Shown here one piece after another: positions 8,778 through 16,366 of a stretch of DNA of 64,000 nucleotides. The stretch is taken from contig NZ_JYFE01000027.1 of NCBI RefSeq assembly GCF_000877395.1, forward strand, positions 1 to 64,000, given 5' to 3'. Below the pieces are notes generated by a model. It made no database searches. It had not been told where the DNA came from and saw nothing but the letters and a program-made list of their open reading frames with translations. The translations under genes were made by a program, and so were the position numbers. How positions within the stretch are numbered: position 1 is the first letter of the stretch; the number at the start of each line of letters is the position of its first letter. Source of the DNA: Jannaschia aquimarina (GTDB lineage Bacteria; Pseudomonadota; Alphaproteobacteria; Rhodobacterales; Rhodobacteraceae).

Positions 8778-8796
8778 GAACTGAACGGTTCACTTT
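8778..8796. promoter_or_regulatory. Operator-like palindrome O1
   Basis: GAACTGAAC-G-GTTCACTTT: the left half equals that of O2, and 7 of 9 bases of the right half fit the symmetric consensus GTTCRGTTC. It lies about 65 bp (six helical turns) upstream of O2 and 99 bp before the DIDDDGWS-repeat gene. Probably a second binding site for the neighbouring TetR-type regulator. Confidence 0.6.
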
Positions 8797-8811
8797 TCCC
8801 CTTGTATCCGA

Positions 8812-8840
8812 TGTCAACCGATCTCTAGGGATGGAATTAT
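8812..8840 (+). promoter_or_regulatory. Putative promoter of the DIDDDGWS-repeat gene
   Basis: TGTCAA (8812-8817) and AATTAT (8835-8840) are 17 bp apart, a weak -35/-10 pair. The expected start near 8847 falls inside palindrome O2, a suitable position for repression. Visual match only. Confidence 0.35.
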
Positions 8841-8859
8841 GAACTGAACTGTTCGGTTC
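8841..8859. promoter_or_regulatory. Operator-like palindrome O2 (TetR-type)
   Basis: GAACTGAAC-T-GTTCGGTTC is a 19-bp near-perfect palindrome, symmetric except for the Y/R pair at position 5 of each half. The same half-site occurs at O1 and in front of the TetR-family gene (O3). It lies between the putative promoter and the ribosome binding site of the repeat-protein gene. Confidence 0.75.
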
Positions 8860-8894
8860 TGTTAGCAGTGACTTTCAGATTTGAGGAGCTCCCC

Positions 8895-9203
8895 ATGATC
8901 CGCTTTATCACCGCACTTGGTGCTGGCCTTCTGACAGCGCAGGCAGCGATGGCCGACCGCGTGGATATCGACGATGACGGTTGGTCGATGCAGCCCGATC
9001 CCAGCTCGGTCGGCTTCACGGTCGATATCGACGACGATGGTTGGTCCAGAGAGGAACTCGGCCGCGCGGACGGCATGATGATCGACATCGACGACGATGG
9101 CTGGAGCCGCGTCGACGGCGTCCAGGTGGATCGGACGCAGAATGCCCCCGACTGCGTCGGAACGACAGTTATCGCTGACGGAACGGTTGTTCCGAACTGC
9201 TGA
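8895..9203 (+). CDS. Small secreted protein with three DIDDDGWS repeats
   Basis: No family was recognised. The 102-residue product has a signal peptide (residues 1-20, cleaved after AMA). Three near-identical blocks follow: RVDIDDDGWS at 22-31, TVDIDDDGWS at 42-51 and MIDIDDDGWS at 62-71, exactly 20 residues (60 bases) apart. The D-x-D-x-D-G core matches the calcium-binding loop of EF-hand and dockerin proteins, but the flanking helices are not obvious. Two Cys (87 and 102, the last residue) could form a disulfide. The start at 8895 is fixed by GAGGAG nine bases upstream and by the signal peptide. A terminator follows, so it is monocistronic, and operators suggest control by the adjacent TetR-type gene. 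Calcium binding is inferred from the motif only. Confidence 0.85.
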   Translation: MIRFITALGAGLLTAQAAMADRVDIDDDGWSMQPDPSSVGFTVDIDDDGWSREELGRADGMMIDIDDDGWSRVDGVQVDRTQNAPDCVGTTVIADGTVVPNC

Positions 9204-9224
9204 GATCCCATGTGACGCTTCGGA

Positions 9225-9250
9225 AGCGGGGGCCGTCGGCCCCCGCTTTT
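9225..9250 (+). terminator. Rho-independent terminator after the DIDDDGWS-repeat gene
   Basis: Stem AGCGGGGGCC / GGCCCCCGCT (10 perfect pairs) with a 3-base loop, followed by TTTTGCTT, 22 bp after the stop codon. It separates the repeat-protein transcript from the TetR-type gene, which has its own promoter just downstream. Confidence 0.9.
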
Positions 9251-9252
9251 GC

Positions 9253-9280
9253 TTGTGCGCTGAACCGAACGGTTTATAAC
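9253..9280 (+). promoter_or_regulatory. Putative promoter of the TetR-type gene
   Basis: TTGTGC (9253-9258) and TATAAC (9275-9280), 16 bp apart. The spacer and -10 element are occupied by palindrome O3, as expected for an autorepressed regulator. Visual match only. Confidence 0.5.
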
Positions 9281-9284
9281 CGTT
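9262..9284. promoter_or_regulatory. Operator-like palindrome O3 before the TetR-type gene
   Basis: GAACCGAAC-G-GTT (from 9262) repeats the half-site of O1/O2. Overlapping it, AACGGTT-TAT-AACCGTT (9268-9284) is a perfect inverted repeat. It covers the putative core promoter of the regulator gene and ends 19 bp before its ATG, so autoregulation is likely. Confidence 0.7.
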
Positions 9285-9303
9285 GGTGTAATTGGGAGGG
9301 GTC

Positions 9304-9933
9304 ATGAACGAGGCGACGCCGATCGATACGGGCGTGGTGAAACGCGGCCGCAAGTTCGATCAGGTCCTCGAAGGTGCGAGAGCAGTCTTCCTGGCCGACG
9401 GGTTCGAAGGAGCGAGTGTGGATGCCATCGCGCGTGCCGCAGGTGTCTCGAAAGCGACCCTTTACAGTTATTTCCCCGACAAGCAGCACCTCTTCATGGA
9501 GGTGGCGAAATCCGAGTGCGGCGCTCAGATCGATCAGGCCGGAGAGCTCCTGTTCATGGAATGCGCGCCTCGGGTCGCGCTTGGACGGGCGGCCCGCCAG
9601 ATCGTGGGCTTCGTCATCTCGGAATTCGGTCAGAGCATCTTCCGGATGTGCGTCGCCGAAAGCGAGCGCTTTCCCGAACTCGGACGAGAGTTCTTCAGGA
9701 CGGGTCCGGCGCGCTTCCGCGCCCAGATGGCCGAGTACCTGACCCGCGCCGTAGAGCGTGGCGAACTCAAGATCGACGACATCGACCTTGCCGGTGACCA
9801 GTTCGTCGAACTGTGCCACGCCACGCTTTTCGTCGAGATGGTCTTCAATGTCCGGACATCCGCCACGCAAGCCGAAATCGACCGTGTGATCGACGGAGCG
9901 GTCGAGACGTTCATGGCCCGCTACGGGCCGTGA
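9304..9933 (+). CDS. TetR/AcrR-family transcriptional regulator
   Basis: A 209-residue one-component regulator. The N-terminal helix-turn-helix (about residues 15-62) contains ARAVFLADGFEGASVDAIARAAGVSKATLYSYF in typical TetR form. The rest is a helical ligand-binding domain with FFRTGPARFRAQMAEYL. The start at 9304 follows GGGAGGGG by a few bases and is preferred to an in-frame TTG twelve bases upstream. Related palindromes in front of this gene and of the DIDDDGWS-repeat gene suggest it represses both; the ligand is unknown. Its 3' end is only 3 bases from the convergent ubiG stop. Confidence 0.92.
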   Translation: MNEATPIDTGVVKRGRKFDQVLEGARAVFLADGFEGASVDAIARAAGVSKATLYSYFPDKQHLFMEVAKSECGAQIDQAGELLFMECAPRVALGRAARQIVGFVISEFGQSIFRMCVAESERFPELGREFFRTGPARFRAQMAEYLTRAVERGELKIDDIDLAGDQFVELCHATLFVEMVFNVRTSATQAEIDRVIDGAVETFMARYGP

Positions 9934-9936
9934 AGA

Positions 9937-10674
9937 TCAGCCCGGCCGAATGCTCGTCGTCACGTAGTTGACCGACAAGTCCCGGTTGGAAAGCGACCAC
10001 GTCCACGAAACCGGATTGAAGACGAATCCGGTACGGTCGACCGGCTCCAGGCCAGCTTTCGACAGAAGACCGTAAAGCTCGTCCGGGGTGAGGAACTTCG
10101 ACCAGTCATGCGTCCCTGCGGGCAGCCAGCGCATCACCCGTTCGGCGCCCACGATGGCAACGAGATACGATTTCGGGTTCCGGTTGATCGTCGAGCAGAT
10201 CATCACCCCGCCGGGGCGCAGCAGGTCGGCACAGGCTGTCAGGAAGCTTTGTGGATCGGCGACATGCTCGACGACTTCCATGTTCAGGATCGCGTCGAAG
10301 GGCGCTTCGCCAGCGGCGACCAGATCCTCTGCGCTGGCCTGCCGGAAGTCGATCCGCAGGCCGGACGTTTCGGCATGCTGTCGGGCGACCGGAATGCTGC
10401 TGCCCGAGGCATCCACGCCGACGACGCTGGCGCCGAGGCGGGCCATCGGTTCGCAGAGGAGACCGCCGCCGCAGCCGATATCCAGGATGCGCAGGCCTTC
10501 GAAGGGGCGTGCCGCGCTTAGATCCCGACCGAACTGGGAGGCGATTTGGGCGACGATATAATCCAGTCGGCAGGGGTTGAGCATGTGCAGCGGCTTGAAC
10601 TTGCCGTTCGGATCCCACCACTCCGCGGCCATCGCCTCGAACTTCCCGACTTCGCTGGCGTCCACGGTGCTCAT
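9937..10674 (-). CDS. ubiG: Ubiquinone biosynthesis O-methyltransferase
   Basis: A 245-residue S-adenosylmethionine-dependent methyltransferase that carries out both O-methylations of the ubiquinone ring. It begins with the UbiG signature around [26 protein letters not shown] motif I is ILDIGCGGG at about 63-71, followed by [11 protein letters not shown] and [15 protein letters not shown]. The UbiG C-terminal [13 protein letters not shown] is present. The length is normal. It is a single gene, convergent with the TetR-type gene and divergent from pip. Confidence 0.96.
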   Translation of the reverse strand: MSTVDASEVGKFEAMAAEWWDPNGKFKPLHMLNPCRLDYIVAQIASQFGRDLSAARPFEGLRILDIGCGGGLLCEPMARLGASVVGVDASGSSIPVARQHAETSGLRIDFRQASAEDLVAAGEAPFDAILNMEVVEHVADPQSFLTACADLLRPGGVMICSTINRNPKSYLVAIVGAERVMRWLPAGTHDWSKFLTPDELYGLLSKAGLEPVDRTGFVFNPVSWTWSLSNRDLSVNYVTTSIRPG

Positions 10675-10741
10675 CGGGTCCTCCTACTTATTCTTCCGCG
10701 GGCCATGGTGACTGATCCGCACCGGTCTATATAGGCGCGGT

Positions 10742-11722
10742 ATGGATCGAAGCATCGGACAATCCAGCGCCGCCGCTCTCTACCCGCCGATCGACCCGTT
10801 CGACCAGCGGATGATGGATGTCGGCGACGGGCACCAGATCTATGTCGAGCAATGCGGCAATCCCGACGGAGTCCCGGTCATCGTTCTGCATGGCGGGCCT
10901 GGCGGCGGCTGCAGCCCGATGATGCGCCGCTTCTTCGACCCTGCGAAATGGCGCGTGATCCTCTTCGACCAAAGGGGCTGCGGACGCTCTCGTCCCCACG
11001 CATCGGTCCGCGCGAATACGACCTGGCACCTGGTGCGAGACATGGAGACGATCCGCACCGTGCTCGGGATCGACCGTTGGGCGCTGTTCGGCGGCTCTTG
11101 GGGCGCGACGCTGGCCTTGATCTACGCGATCACCCACCCGGACCGCGCGCTGCATCTTTCGCTGCGCGGCGTCTTCCTGATGGAGCAGCGCGAACTCGAC
11201 TGGTTCTACGGCGGCGGCGCGGGGCAGTTCTGGCCGGATCAATGGCGGAAGTTCTGCGCCATGGTTCCAAGCTCCGAACGGGGCGACATGATCGCGGCGT
11301 ATAACGCCCGCCTGTTCGACTCGACCCCGCATGACCAGGTCCGCTTTGCCCGCGCCTGGGCTGCGTGGGAAAACGCCCTCGCTTCGATGGGCAGCCAAGG
11401 GCGCGGAGGCGAGGCGAATGCCGAATATGCCCGCGCCTTCGCCCGCCTCGAGAACCATTACTTCACGAACCTCGGCTTTCTCGACGGGGATTGCTGGATC
11501 CGGCGCAATGCCGAGGCGCTTGCGCCTATCCCGGGGCTGATCGTGCAGGGCCGCTACGACATGATCTGCCCGCCGCTCTCTGCCCGGTTGCTGTCCGATG
11601 CCTGGCCGTCGGCCAAACTTCATCTCGTGCCGTTCGCGGGACACGCCTTGTCAGAGCCAGGCATCGCCGAGCAGTTGGTCAAGGGCACCGATGCCGCGTT
11701 GCGAGAGATCGGCGTCGCCTGA
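10742..11722 (+). CDS. pip: Proline iminopeptidase (prolyl aminopeptidase)
   Basis: A 326-residue alpha/beta-hydrolase of peptidase family S33 that removes N-terminal proline from peptides in the cytosol. It starts with YPPIDPFDQRMMDVGDGHQIYVEQCGNP. The oxyanion-hole motif HGGPGGGC is at 50-57 and the nucleophile Ser119 in GGSWGATLAL; the final catalytic His lies in VPFAGHALSE. The family length is 310-330. The start is the first Met of the conserved region. A perfect hairpin begins one base after its stop. Confidence 0.95.
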   Translation: MDRSIGQSSAAALYPPIDPFDQRMMDVGDGHQIYVEQCGNPDGVPVIVLHGGPGGGCSPMMRRFFDPAKWRVILFDQRGCGRSRPHASVRANTTWHLVRDMETIRTVLGIDRWALFGGSWGATLALIYAITHPDRALHLSLRGVFLMEQRELDWFYGGGAGQFWPDQWRKFCAMVPSSERGDMIAAYNARLFDSTPHDQVRFARAWAAWENALASMGSQGRGGEANAEYARAFARLENHYFTNLGFLDGDCWIRRNAEALAPIPGLIVQGRYDMICPPLSARLLSDAWPSAKLHLVPFAGHALSEPGIAEQLVKGTDAALREIGVA

Positions 11723-11746
11723 GGCAGGTCTACTGTGAGACCTGCC
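11723..11746. terminator. Hairpin shared by the convergent pip and wza-like genes
   Basis: GGCAGGTCT / AGACCTGCC forms a perfect 9-bp stem with a 6-base loop. It begins directly after the pip stop and runs through the stop codon of the opposing polysaccharide export gene. There is no T-tract on either side, so it may slow polymerase or stabilise mRNA ends in both directions rather than act as a full terminator. Confidence 0.5.
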
Positions 11747-12833
11747 GTGCCAGACCGAACGTCGTGCCAATCAGGCCGAACACGGTGCGCACTCCGCCAA
11801 TCGGGCTTTCGGTGACATAGATCACGTCGCCGGAATAGATCGGGAAGTTCCGCGCCGAGAACAGGCCGTCCGCTTCGGTCAGGTCGAGGGTGAAGACCAC
11901 ACGTTGCTTGAGAGGCCCGCGTTGGCCCGCGCTCAAGGCCGCGCGCGGGTATTCGCGCAAAATCAGGACACCGGCGGGATCGGCACTTGCGTCGTTCACG
12001 CCGCCGATGATCGCGACTGCGTCCATCGCGCTGACGGTATCCTTGGTAAACGGATGCAGGCTCTCACGGCCTGCGGCTCCGACCGACAGGAAATATCGCT
12101 CATCGGCCTCGACGATGACCTTGTCGCCACCCTGAAGCCGGGTGTCGAGGCGCGGTTCCTCGAATAGACGGTTCACCGATGTGCCGTAGATGCTTCCGCC
12201 TCTGACCAACCGGATCTGAGGGTTCGCCAAGCCGGCCGCCACACCTCCGCCCTGCGCGATCAGGGAGAGAACGGTATAGTTGCGGTCGGGCATGGGATAA
12301 CTTCCCGGAGCGCCCACGCCCCCGACGAGATCGACGGAATTCCCCCGTCCTTCGGTCAGGGCAAGCTGGACCTGCGCGGACGGGGCGACGGCGCTCATCG
12401 CGTCCTGAACGCGTTCCCGCGCCGTCTCGGGGGTATTCCCGGCGACCTGGACGTTGCCCACATAAGGGAGGAAGACCGAACCGGCCGGAGAGACGCGCAT
12501 CTGCGGCAGCGAAAGCTGGCGCTGCTCGGGCGCGACCAGCAGCGAGTTCTCGCTCGCGTCCCAGACGATGATGTCGATCACGTCGCCCGCGCGGATGATC
12601 CGGCTGCTCGATCCGGCGCTCGCGGTGATCCAGCCGTAATGCTTCGCGCCGGTGACGGGCCAATGCGCAATCGTGGGCAGCAGGGCGCGCGTCACGGGAT
12701 AGACGGAGAAGTCCGCGGATTCCGCATCGGCGGCGTTCACGACCTCCGATTCGATCGCCGCGCCGCGCGGAAGAGCGCAGGCGGACAAGAGGCAGGCGAC
12801 GACAAGACATGCCGCCCGAAGCGAGCCATTCAT
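11730..12833 (-). CDS. Polysaccharide export lipoprotein (Wza-like)
   Basis: A 367-residue outer-membrane lipoprotein of the polysaccharide biosynthesis/export family. The signal peptide ends in the lipobox LSAC with Cys19. A Poly_export region follows (IIRAGDVIDIIVWDASENSLL) and then SLBB-type segments (VDLVGGVGAPGSYPMPDRN, YFLSVGAAG). It should form the outer-membrane channel for capsule or exopolysaccharide. The start at 12833 is chosen because the signal peptide begins there; an in-frame ATG 11 codons upstream would spoil it. It is divergent from the CapD-like gene, with which it shares a 211-bp promoter region. Confidence 0.92.
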   Translation of the reverse strand: MNGSLRAACLVVACLLSACALPRGAAIESEVVNAADAESADFSVYPVTRALLPTIAHWPVTGAKHYGWITASAGSSSRIIRAGDVIDIIVWDASENSLLVAPEQRQLSLPQMRVSPAGSVFLPYVGNVQVAGNTPETARERVQDAMSAVAPSAQVQLALTEGRGNSVDLVGGVGAPGSYPMPDRNYTVLSLIAQGGGVAAGLANPQIRLVRGGSIYGTSVNRLFEEPRLDTRLQGGDKVIVEADERYFLSVGAAGRESLHPFTKDTVSAMDAVAIIGGVNDASADPAGVLILREYPRAALSAGQRGPLKQRVVFTLDLTEADGLFSARNFPIYSGDVIYVTESPIGGVRTVFGLIGTTFGLARQVSQ

Positions 12834-13044
12834 GTTCGCGCACTCCCCCAAGCGGCAGAATCGCATCCCTTTTGGGGGGACATCTGCGCAATTGCAACAA
12901 GTCGTCTCGCCAAGGTTGCATCGCGTGCGGAGCGGTGCGAAGGCTCTTTGCGCGGGGGGCGTATCCTATGCGATGTGCCCTTGAACAAAAGAAAAACGCG
13001 AGCGTCCGGGCGGGTCGCATCGGGTTTGGGAATGGGGCGACGAC

Positions 13045-14964
13045 TTGAAGTCTGATGATCTGGCGCGTTGGATCCGCAGCCTGAGCCGTGGCCGCAAGGC
13101 GGTCATCTTCTGGACGATCGACACGGTCGCCGCGCCGCTGGGCGGCCTCGCGATGCTTCCGATCCTGCCGCTCTACAAGTCCCTCGGAATCTCGCTGTTT
13201 CCATGGCTCGCCGCGCTCGCCGTGTCCGCGGGTTTCCTGAGCCTCGTGCTGCGCCTGCCGTGGCTCTCGCTGTTCGAACATCACGCAGCGTCGCAGGTGC
13301 GCCGCGCCGCGATGGTCGGCGGGGTCGCCTTGGCGTCCGGGCTCGTGGCGCCACTGGCCGGTCTCGTGGTCACGCCGCTGTTCCACATCGCCGTCGGCGC
13401 GGCGATGTTCACGCTGATTTCGCTGGTTCGCGCAGGGTTGCTGAGGACCGTGAAGACCCTGAACGCCCATTCGGGCGACCGCGCTCGCGTTCTGATCTAC
13501 GGGGCGGGGACGACGGGGCGCCAACTGGCTCAGGCGCTCCAGACCGATCCGGAGATCGAGGTCGTCGCGATGATCGACGACAACACTACCCTCCAGAAGG
13601 TTACCGTCGCGGGCCTGTCCGTCTATCCGCCTGCGCGGATCGCCGACCTGGTGAACCGGTACAGCATCGACCGGGTCTGTCTTGCGATGCCTTCGGTCAG
13701 CCCGCCGAAGCAGGCGCAGATGGCGCGCCGCCTCGTTGCGCTGGGGCTTGAAGTCCAGTCGGTGCCGTCCTTCTCGCAACTCGTCGGTGAAGGCCGGCTG
13801 GAGGATCGGCTGCGTCCCCTCGACCCGATGGCGTTCCTGGCGCGGGACGAGATCGACCATTCCCCAGACGGGACGGAAGAAACCTATGAGGGCCGGGTCG
13901 TGATGGTGACCGGGGCGGGCGGCTCGATCGGGTCCGAGCTCTGCCGTCAGGTGCTGTCGTGCCGCCCCGCGAAGCTGATCCTCATGGATGTGAGCGAGTT
14001 CGCCCTGTTCACCATCGCCGGTGAACTCGGTGGTATCGCGCGCCGGGCCGGCGTCGATCTGGTCCCGGTTCTCGGCTCTGTCTGCGATGCGCGCCTCGTC
14101 TCGCGGGCGATCAAGCGGAACGGCGTGCAGATCGTGATGCATGCGGCTGCCTACAAACACGTTCACCTCGTCGAGACCAATGTCGAGGCGGGCCTCTGGA
14201 ACAACGTGCAGGGAACACGGATCGCCGCGCGGGCCGCGCGGGATGCCGGGGTCGAGCGGTTCATCCTTGTCTCCTCCGACAAAGCCGTGCGGCCGCGCAG
14301 CGTAATGGGGGCGTCCAAGCGTCTCGCCGAATTGATCCTGTTGGACCTGGCGGCCCGCGCGCAGCCGGGCGGGACGATCTTCGCCATGGTGCGCTTCGGT
14401 AACGTGCTGGGCTCTTCGGGTTCGGTGGTGCCGCTGTTCCAGGACCAAATCCGACGGGGCGGACCGGTCACCGTGACACATAGCCAGGTCTGCCGTTACT
14501 TCATGACGATCCCAGAGGCCGGACGCCTGGTCTTGACTGCCGGCGCCATGGCGCTTGGTGGCGAGGTGTTCGTTCTGGATATGGGGCGGCCGGTCATGAT
14601 CGCCCAGCTCGCCCGCCAATCCATCGAGGCCGCTGGATACACCGTCCGCGACCGCGCGAACCCGGAGGGGGATATCGAGATCGTCTTCACCGGTCTGCGC
14701 CGGGGCGAGAAGCTGTTCGAGGAATTGTCCTATGACGGCAACCTGATCGCGACGGCGCATCCAAAGATCAGCTGCGCGCGCGAGGACGGGATGCCTGAAT
14801 TGCAGCTCGCGGCCTTGCAGCGCGACCTCTTCGCGGCGCTGGACGAAGGAGATATCGGACAGCTGCGCAGCATTCTCGCGGCAGGGCTCGAGGGGTTCCC
14901 GCAGGAAGCCGCAGAGGCGACGCGCCCGCCACTGACCGCGATCGAGGTCGAAGGGCGCGCGTGA
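13045..14964 (+). CDS. CapD/WbpM-type nucleotide-sugar dehydratase/epimerase
   Basis: A 639-residue membrane-anchored enzyme of the FlaA1/CapD/WbpM family, which modifies UDP-GlcNAc-type sugars for surface polysaccharide. Four hydrophobic segments fill residues 20-130. A first Rossmann domain (VLIYGAGTTGRQ, about 149-160) and the catalytic SDR domain (GAGGSIG at 290-296) follow. The active-site region has SDKAVRP and VMGASKR, with Met in place of the SDR Tyr, as is usual for this family. No ATG lies at the right place: TTG at 13045 follows GGGGCGA and is the likely start. The membrane-bound form suggests a step close to the inner-membrane assembly machinery. Confidence 0.9.
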   Translation: MKSDDLARWIRSLSRGRKAVIFWTIDTVAAPLGGLAMLPILPLYKSLGISLFPWLAALAVSAGFLSLVLRLPWLSLFEHHAASQVRRAAMVGGVALASGLVAPLAGLVVTPLFHIAVGAAMFTLISLVRAGLLRTVKTLNAHSGDRARVLIYGAGTTGRQLAQALQTDPEIEVVAMIDDNTTLQKVTVAGLSVYPPARIADLVNRYSIDRVCLAMPSVSPPKQAQMARRLVALGLEVQSVPSFSQLVGEGRLEDRLRPLDPMAFLARDEIDHSPDGTEETYEGRVVMVTGAGGSIGSELCRQVLSCRPAKLILMDVSEFALFTIAGELGGIARRAGVDLVPVLGSVCDARLVSRAIKRNGVQIVMHAAAYKHVHLVETNVEAGLWNNVQGTRIAARAARDAGVERFILVSSDKAVRPRSVMGASKRLAELILLDLAARAQPGGTIFAMVRFGNVLGSSGSVVPLFQDQIRRGGPVTVTHSQVCRYFMTIPEAGRLVLTAGAMALGGEVFVLDMGRPVMIAQLARQSIEAAGYTVRDRANPEGDIEIVFTGLRRGEKLFEELSYDGNLIATAHPKISCAREDGMPELQLAALQRDLFAALDEGDIGQLRSILAAGLEGFPQEAAEATRPPLTAIEVEGRA

Positions 14965-15046
14965 GGCGCTCCGGCTTGCGGTTCGCGGCGATTGTCGGAA
15001 TGTTGCGCGCGGGGCGCGACGGTTCGGGTGACAAGGAAGTTCTCAG

Positions 15047-16366
15047 ATGCGCATCGCGATGATTGGGACGGGCTATGTGGGCCTCGTGTCCGGTGTGTGC
15101 TTTTCGGATTTCGGACATGACGTCGTCTGCGTGGACAAGTCCGAGGGCAAGATCGCGCGGCTCGAGCGCGGAGAAATCCCCATTTACGAGCCGGGCCTGG
15201 ACCTCCTGCTGACGCGCAACGTCGAGGCCGGACGCCTTTCCTTCACGACCGATCTGACCGGCGCGGTCGACGGTGCGGATGCGGTCTTCATCGCAGTCGG
15301 GACCCCGACTCGCCGCGGCGATGGCCATGCGGACCTCACCTATGTGATGGCCGCCGCAGAAGAGATCGGTCGCGCCCTGACCGGCTACGCGGTCATCGTC
15401 ACCAAGAGTACCGTGCCCGTCGGGACGAACAGGAAGGTGCGCGAAGCGGTCGCTGCCGCAGCCCCCGAAGCGGAGTTCGACGTCGCCTCCAACCCCGAAT
15501 TCCTGCGCGAAGGGGCGGCGATAGACGATTTCATGCGCCCGGATCGCGTCGTTGTCGGCGTCGAGACTCCGCGTGCGGCCGAAGTGATGGAGGCGATCTA
15601 CCGCCCACTCTACCTGCGCGACTTTCCGATCGTGACCACCAATTTGGAGTCGGCCGAGATGATCAAGTACGCGGCCAACGCCTTTCTCGCGACGAAGATC
15701 ACATTCATCAACGAAATCGCCGCCCTGTGCGAGCGTGTCGGTGCCGATATCAAGCAGGTCTCCAAGGGGATCGGCATGGACGGGCGTATCGGGAACAAGT
15801 TCCTGCATGCCGGGCCAGGCTACGGCGGCTCGTGTTTTCCGAAGGACACGTCTGCGCTCGCCCGGATCGGGCAGGATCACGCCATGCCGATGCGGATCAC
15901 CGAGACGGTCATGCAGGTCAACGAGGGCACCAAGGCCCGTATGGTTGAAAAGTTGCGCGACCTGTGTGACGGCAGCTTCAATGGACGAACCGTCGCGGTC
16001 CTCGGCGTGACCTTCAAGCCTAATACCGACGACATGCGCGAAGCGCCCAGCCTGACGATCGTGCCCGCGCTGGTCGGCGGGGGCGCGCGTGTCCGGGTGG
16101 TGGACCCCCAAGGTAGGCGAGAGGGCGAGGCGCTGCTGCCCGGTGTGGCGTGGCACGACGATCCCTACGAGGCGGCGCAGGACGCCGATCTGCTGGTCGT
16201 CCTCACCGAATGGAACGAGTTCCGCGCCTTGGACCTTGGGCGGATCGCGTCGGCCATGGCGACCCCGCGCCTAGCCGATCTGCGCAACGTCTACAGCCCG
16301 GAGGATGCCGCCTCGGCCGGGTTCCGGTCGGCGACCTTCGTCGGACGCGCGGGGTTCGAGGCATGA
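15047..16366 (+). CDS. ugd: UDP-glucose 6-dehydrogenase
   Basis: A 439-residue NAD-dependent enzyme that oxidises UDP-glucose twice to UDP-glucuronate, a precursor for acidic polysaccharides. The N-terminal Rossmann motif MIGTGYVGLVSG is at 5-16. EPGLD and STVPVGT are conserved, and the catalytic Cys263 is in GGSCFPKDTSA. The C-terminal UDP-binding domain has GVTFKPNTDDMREAPS. The length is typical. Its stop overlaps the glycosyltransferase start by four bases (ATGA), indicating a shared transcript for polysaccharide synthesis. Confidence 0.97.
   Translation: MRIAMIGTGYVGLVSGVCFSDFGHDVVCVDKSEGKIARLERGEIPIYEPGLDLLLTRNVEAGRLSFTTDLTGAVDGADAVFIAVGTPTRRGDGHADLTYVMAAAEEIGRALTGYAVIVTKSTVPVGTNRKVREAVAAAAPEAEFDVASNPEFLREGAAIDDFMRPDRVVVGVETPRAAEVMEAIYRPLYLRDFPIVTTNLESAEMIKYAANAFLATKITFINEIAALCERVGADIKQVSKGIGMDGRIGNKFLHAGPGYGGSCFPKDTSALARIGQDHAMPMRITETVMQVNEGTKARMVEKLRDLCDGSFNGRTVAVLGVTFKPNTDDMREAPSLTIVPALVGGGARVRVVDPQGRREGEALLPGVAWHDDPYEAAQDADLLVVLTEWNEFRALDLGRIASAMATPRLADLRNVYSPEDAASAGFRSATFVGRAGFEA

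Noticed and set aside
8841-8859. SOS (LexA) box
   Set aside because: Alphaproteobacterial LexA sites are GTTC-N7-GTTC direct repeats; here the half-sites are inverted and spaced by one base, and a TetR-type gene is adjacent.
12100-14760. 886-codon frame on the minus strand
   Set aside because: It is antisense to the CapD-like gene and overlaps the wza-like gene out of frame; arginine-rich shadow with no family resemblance.
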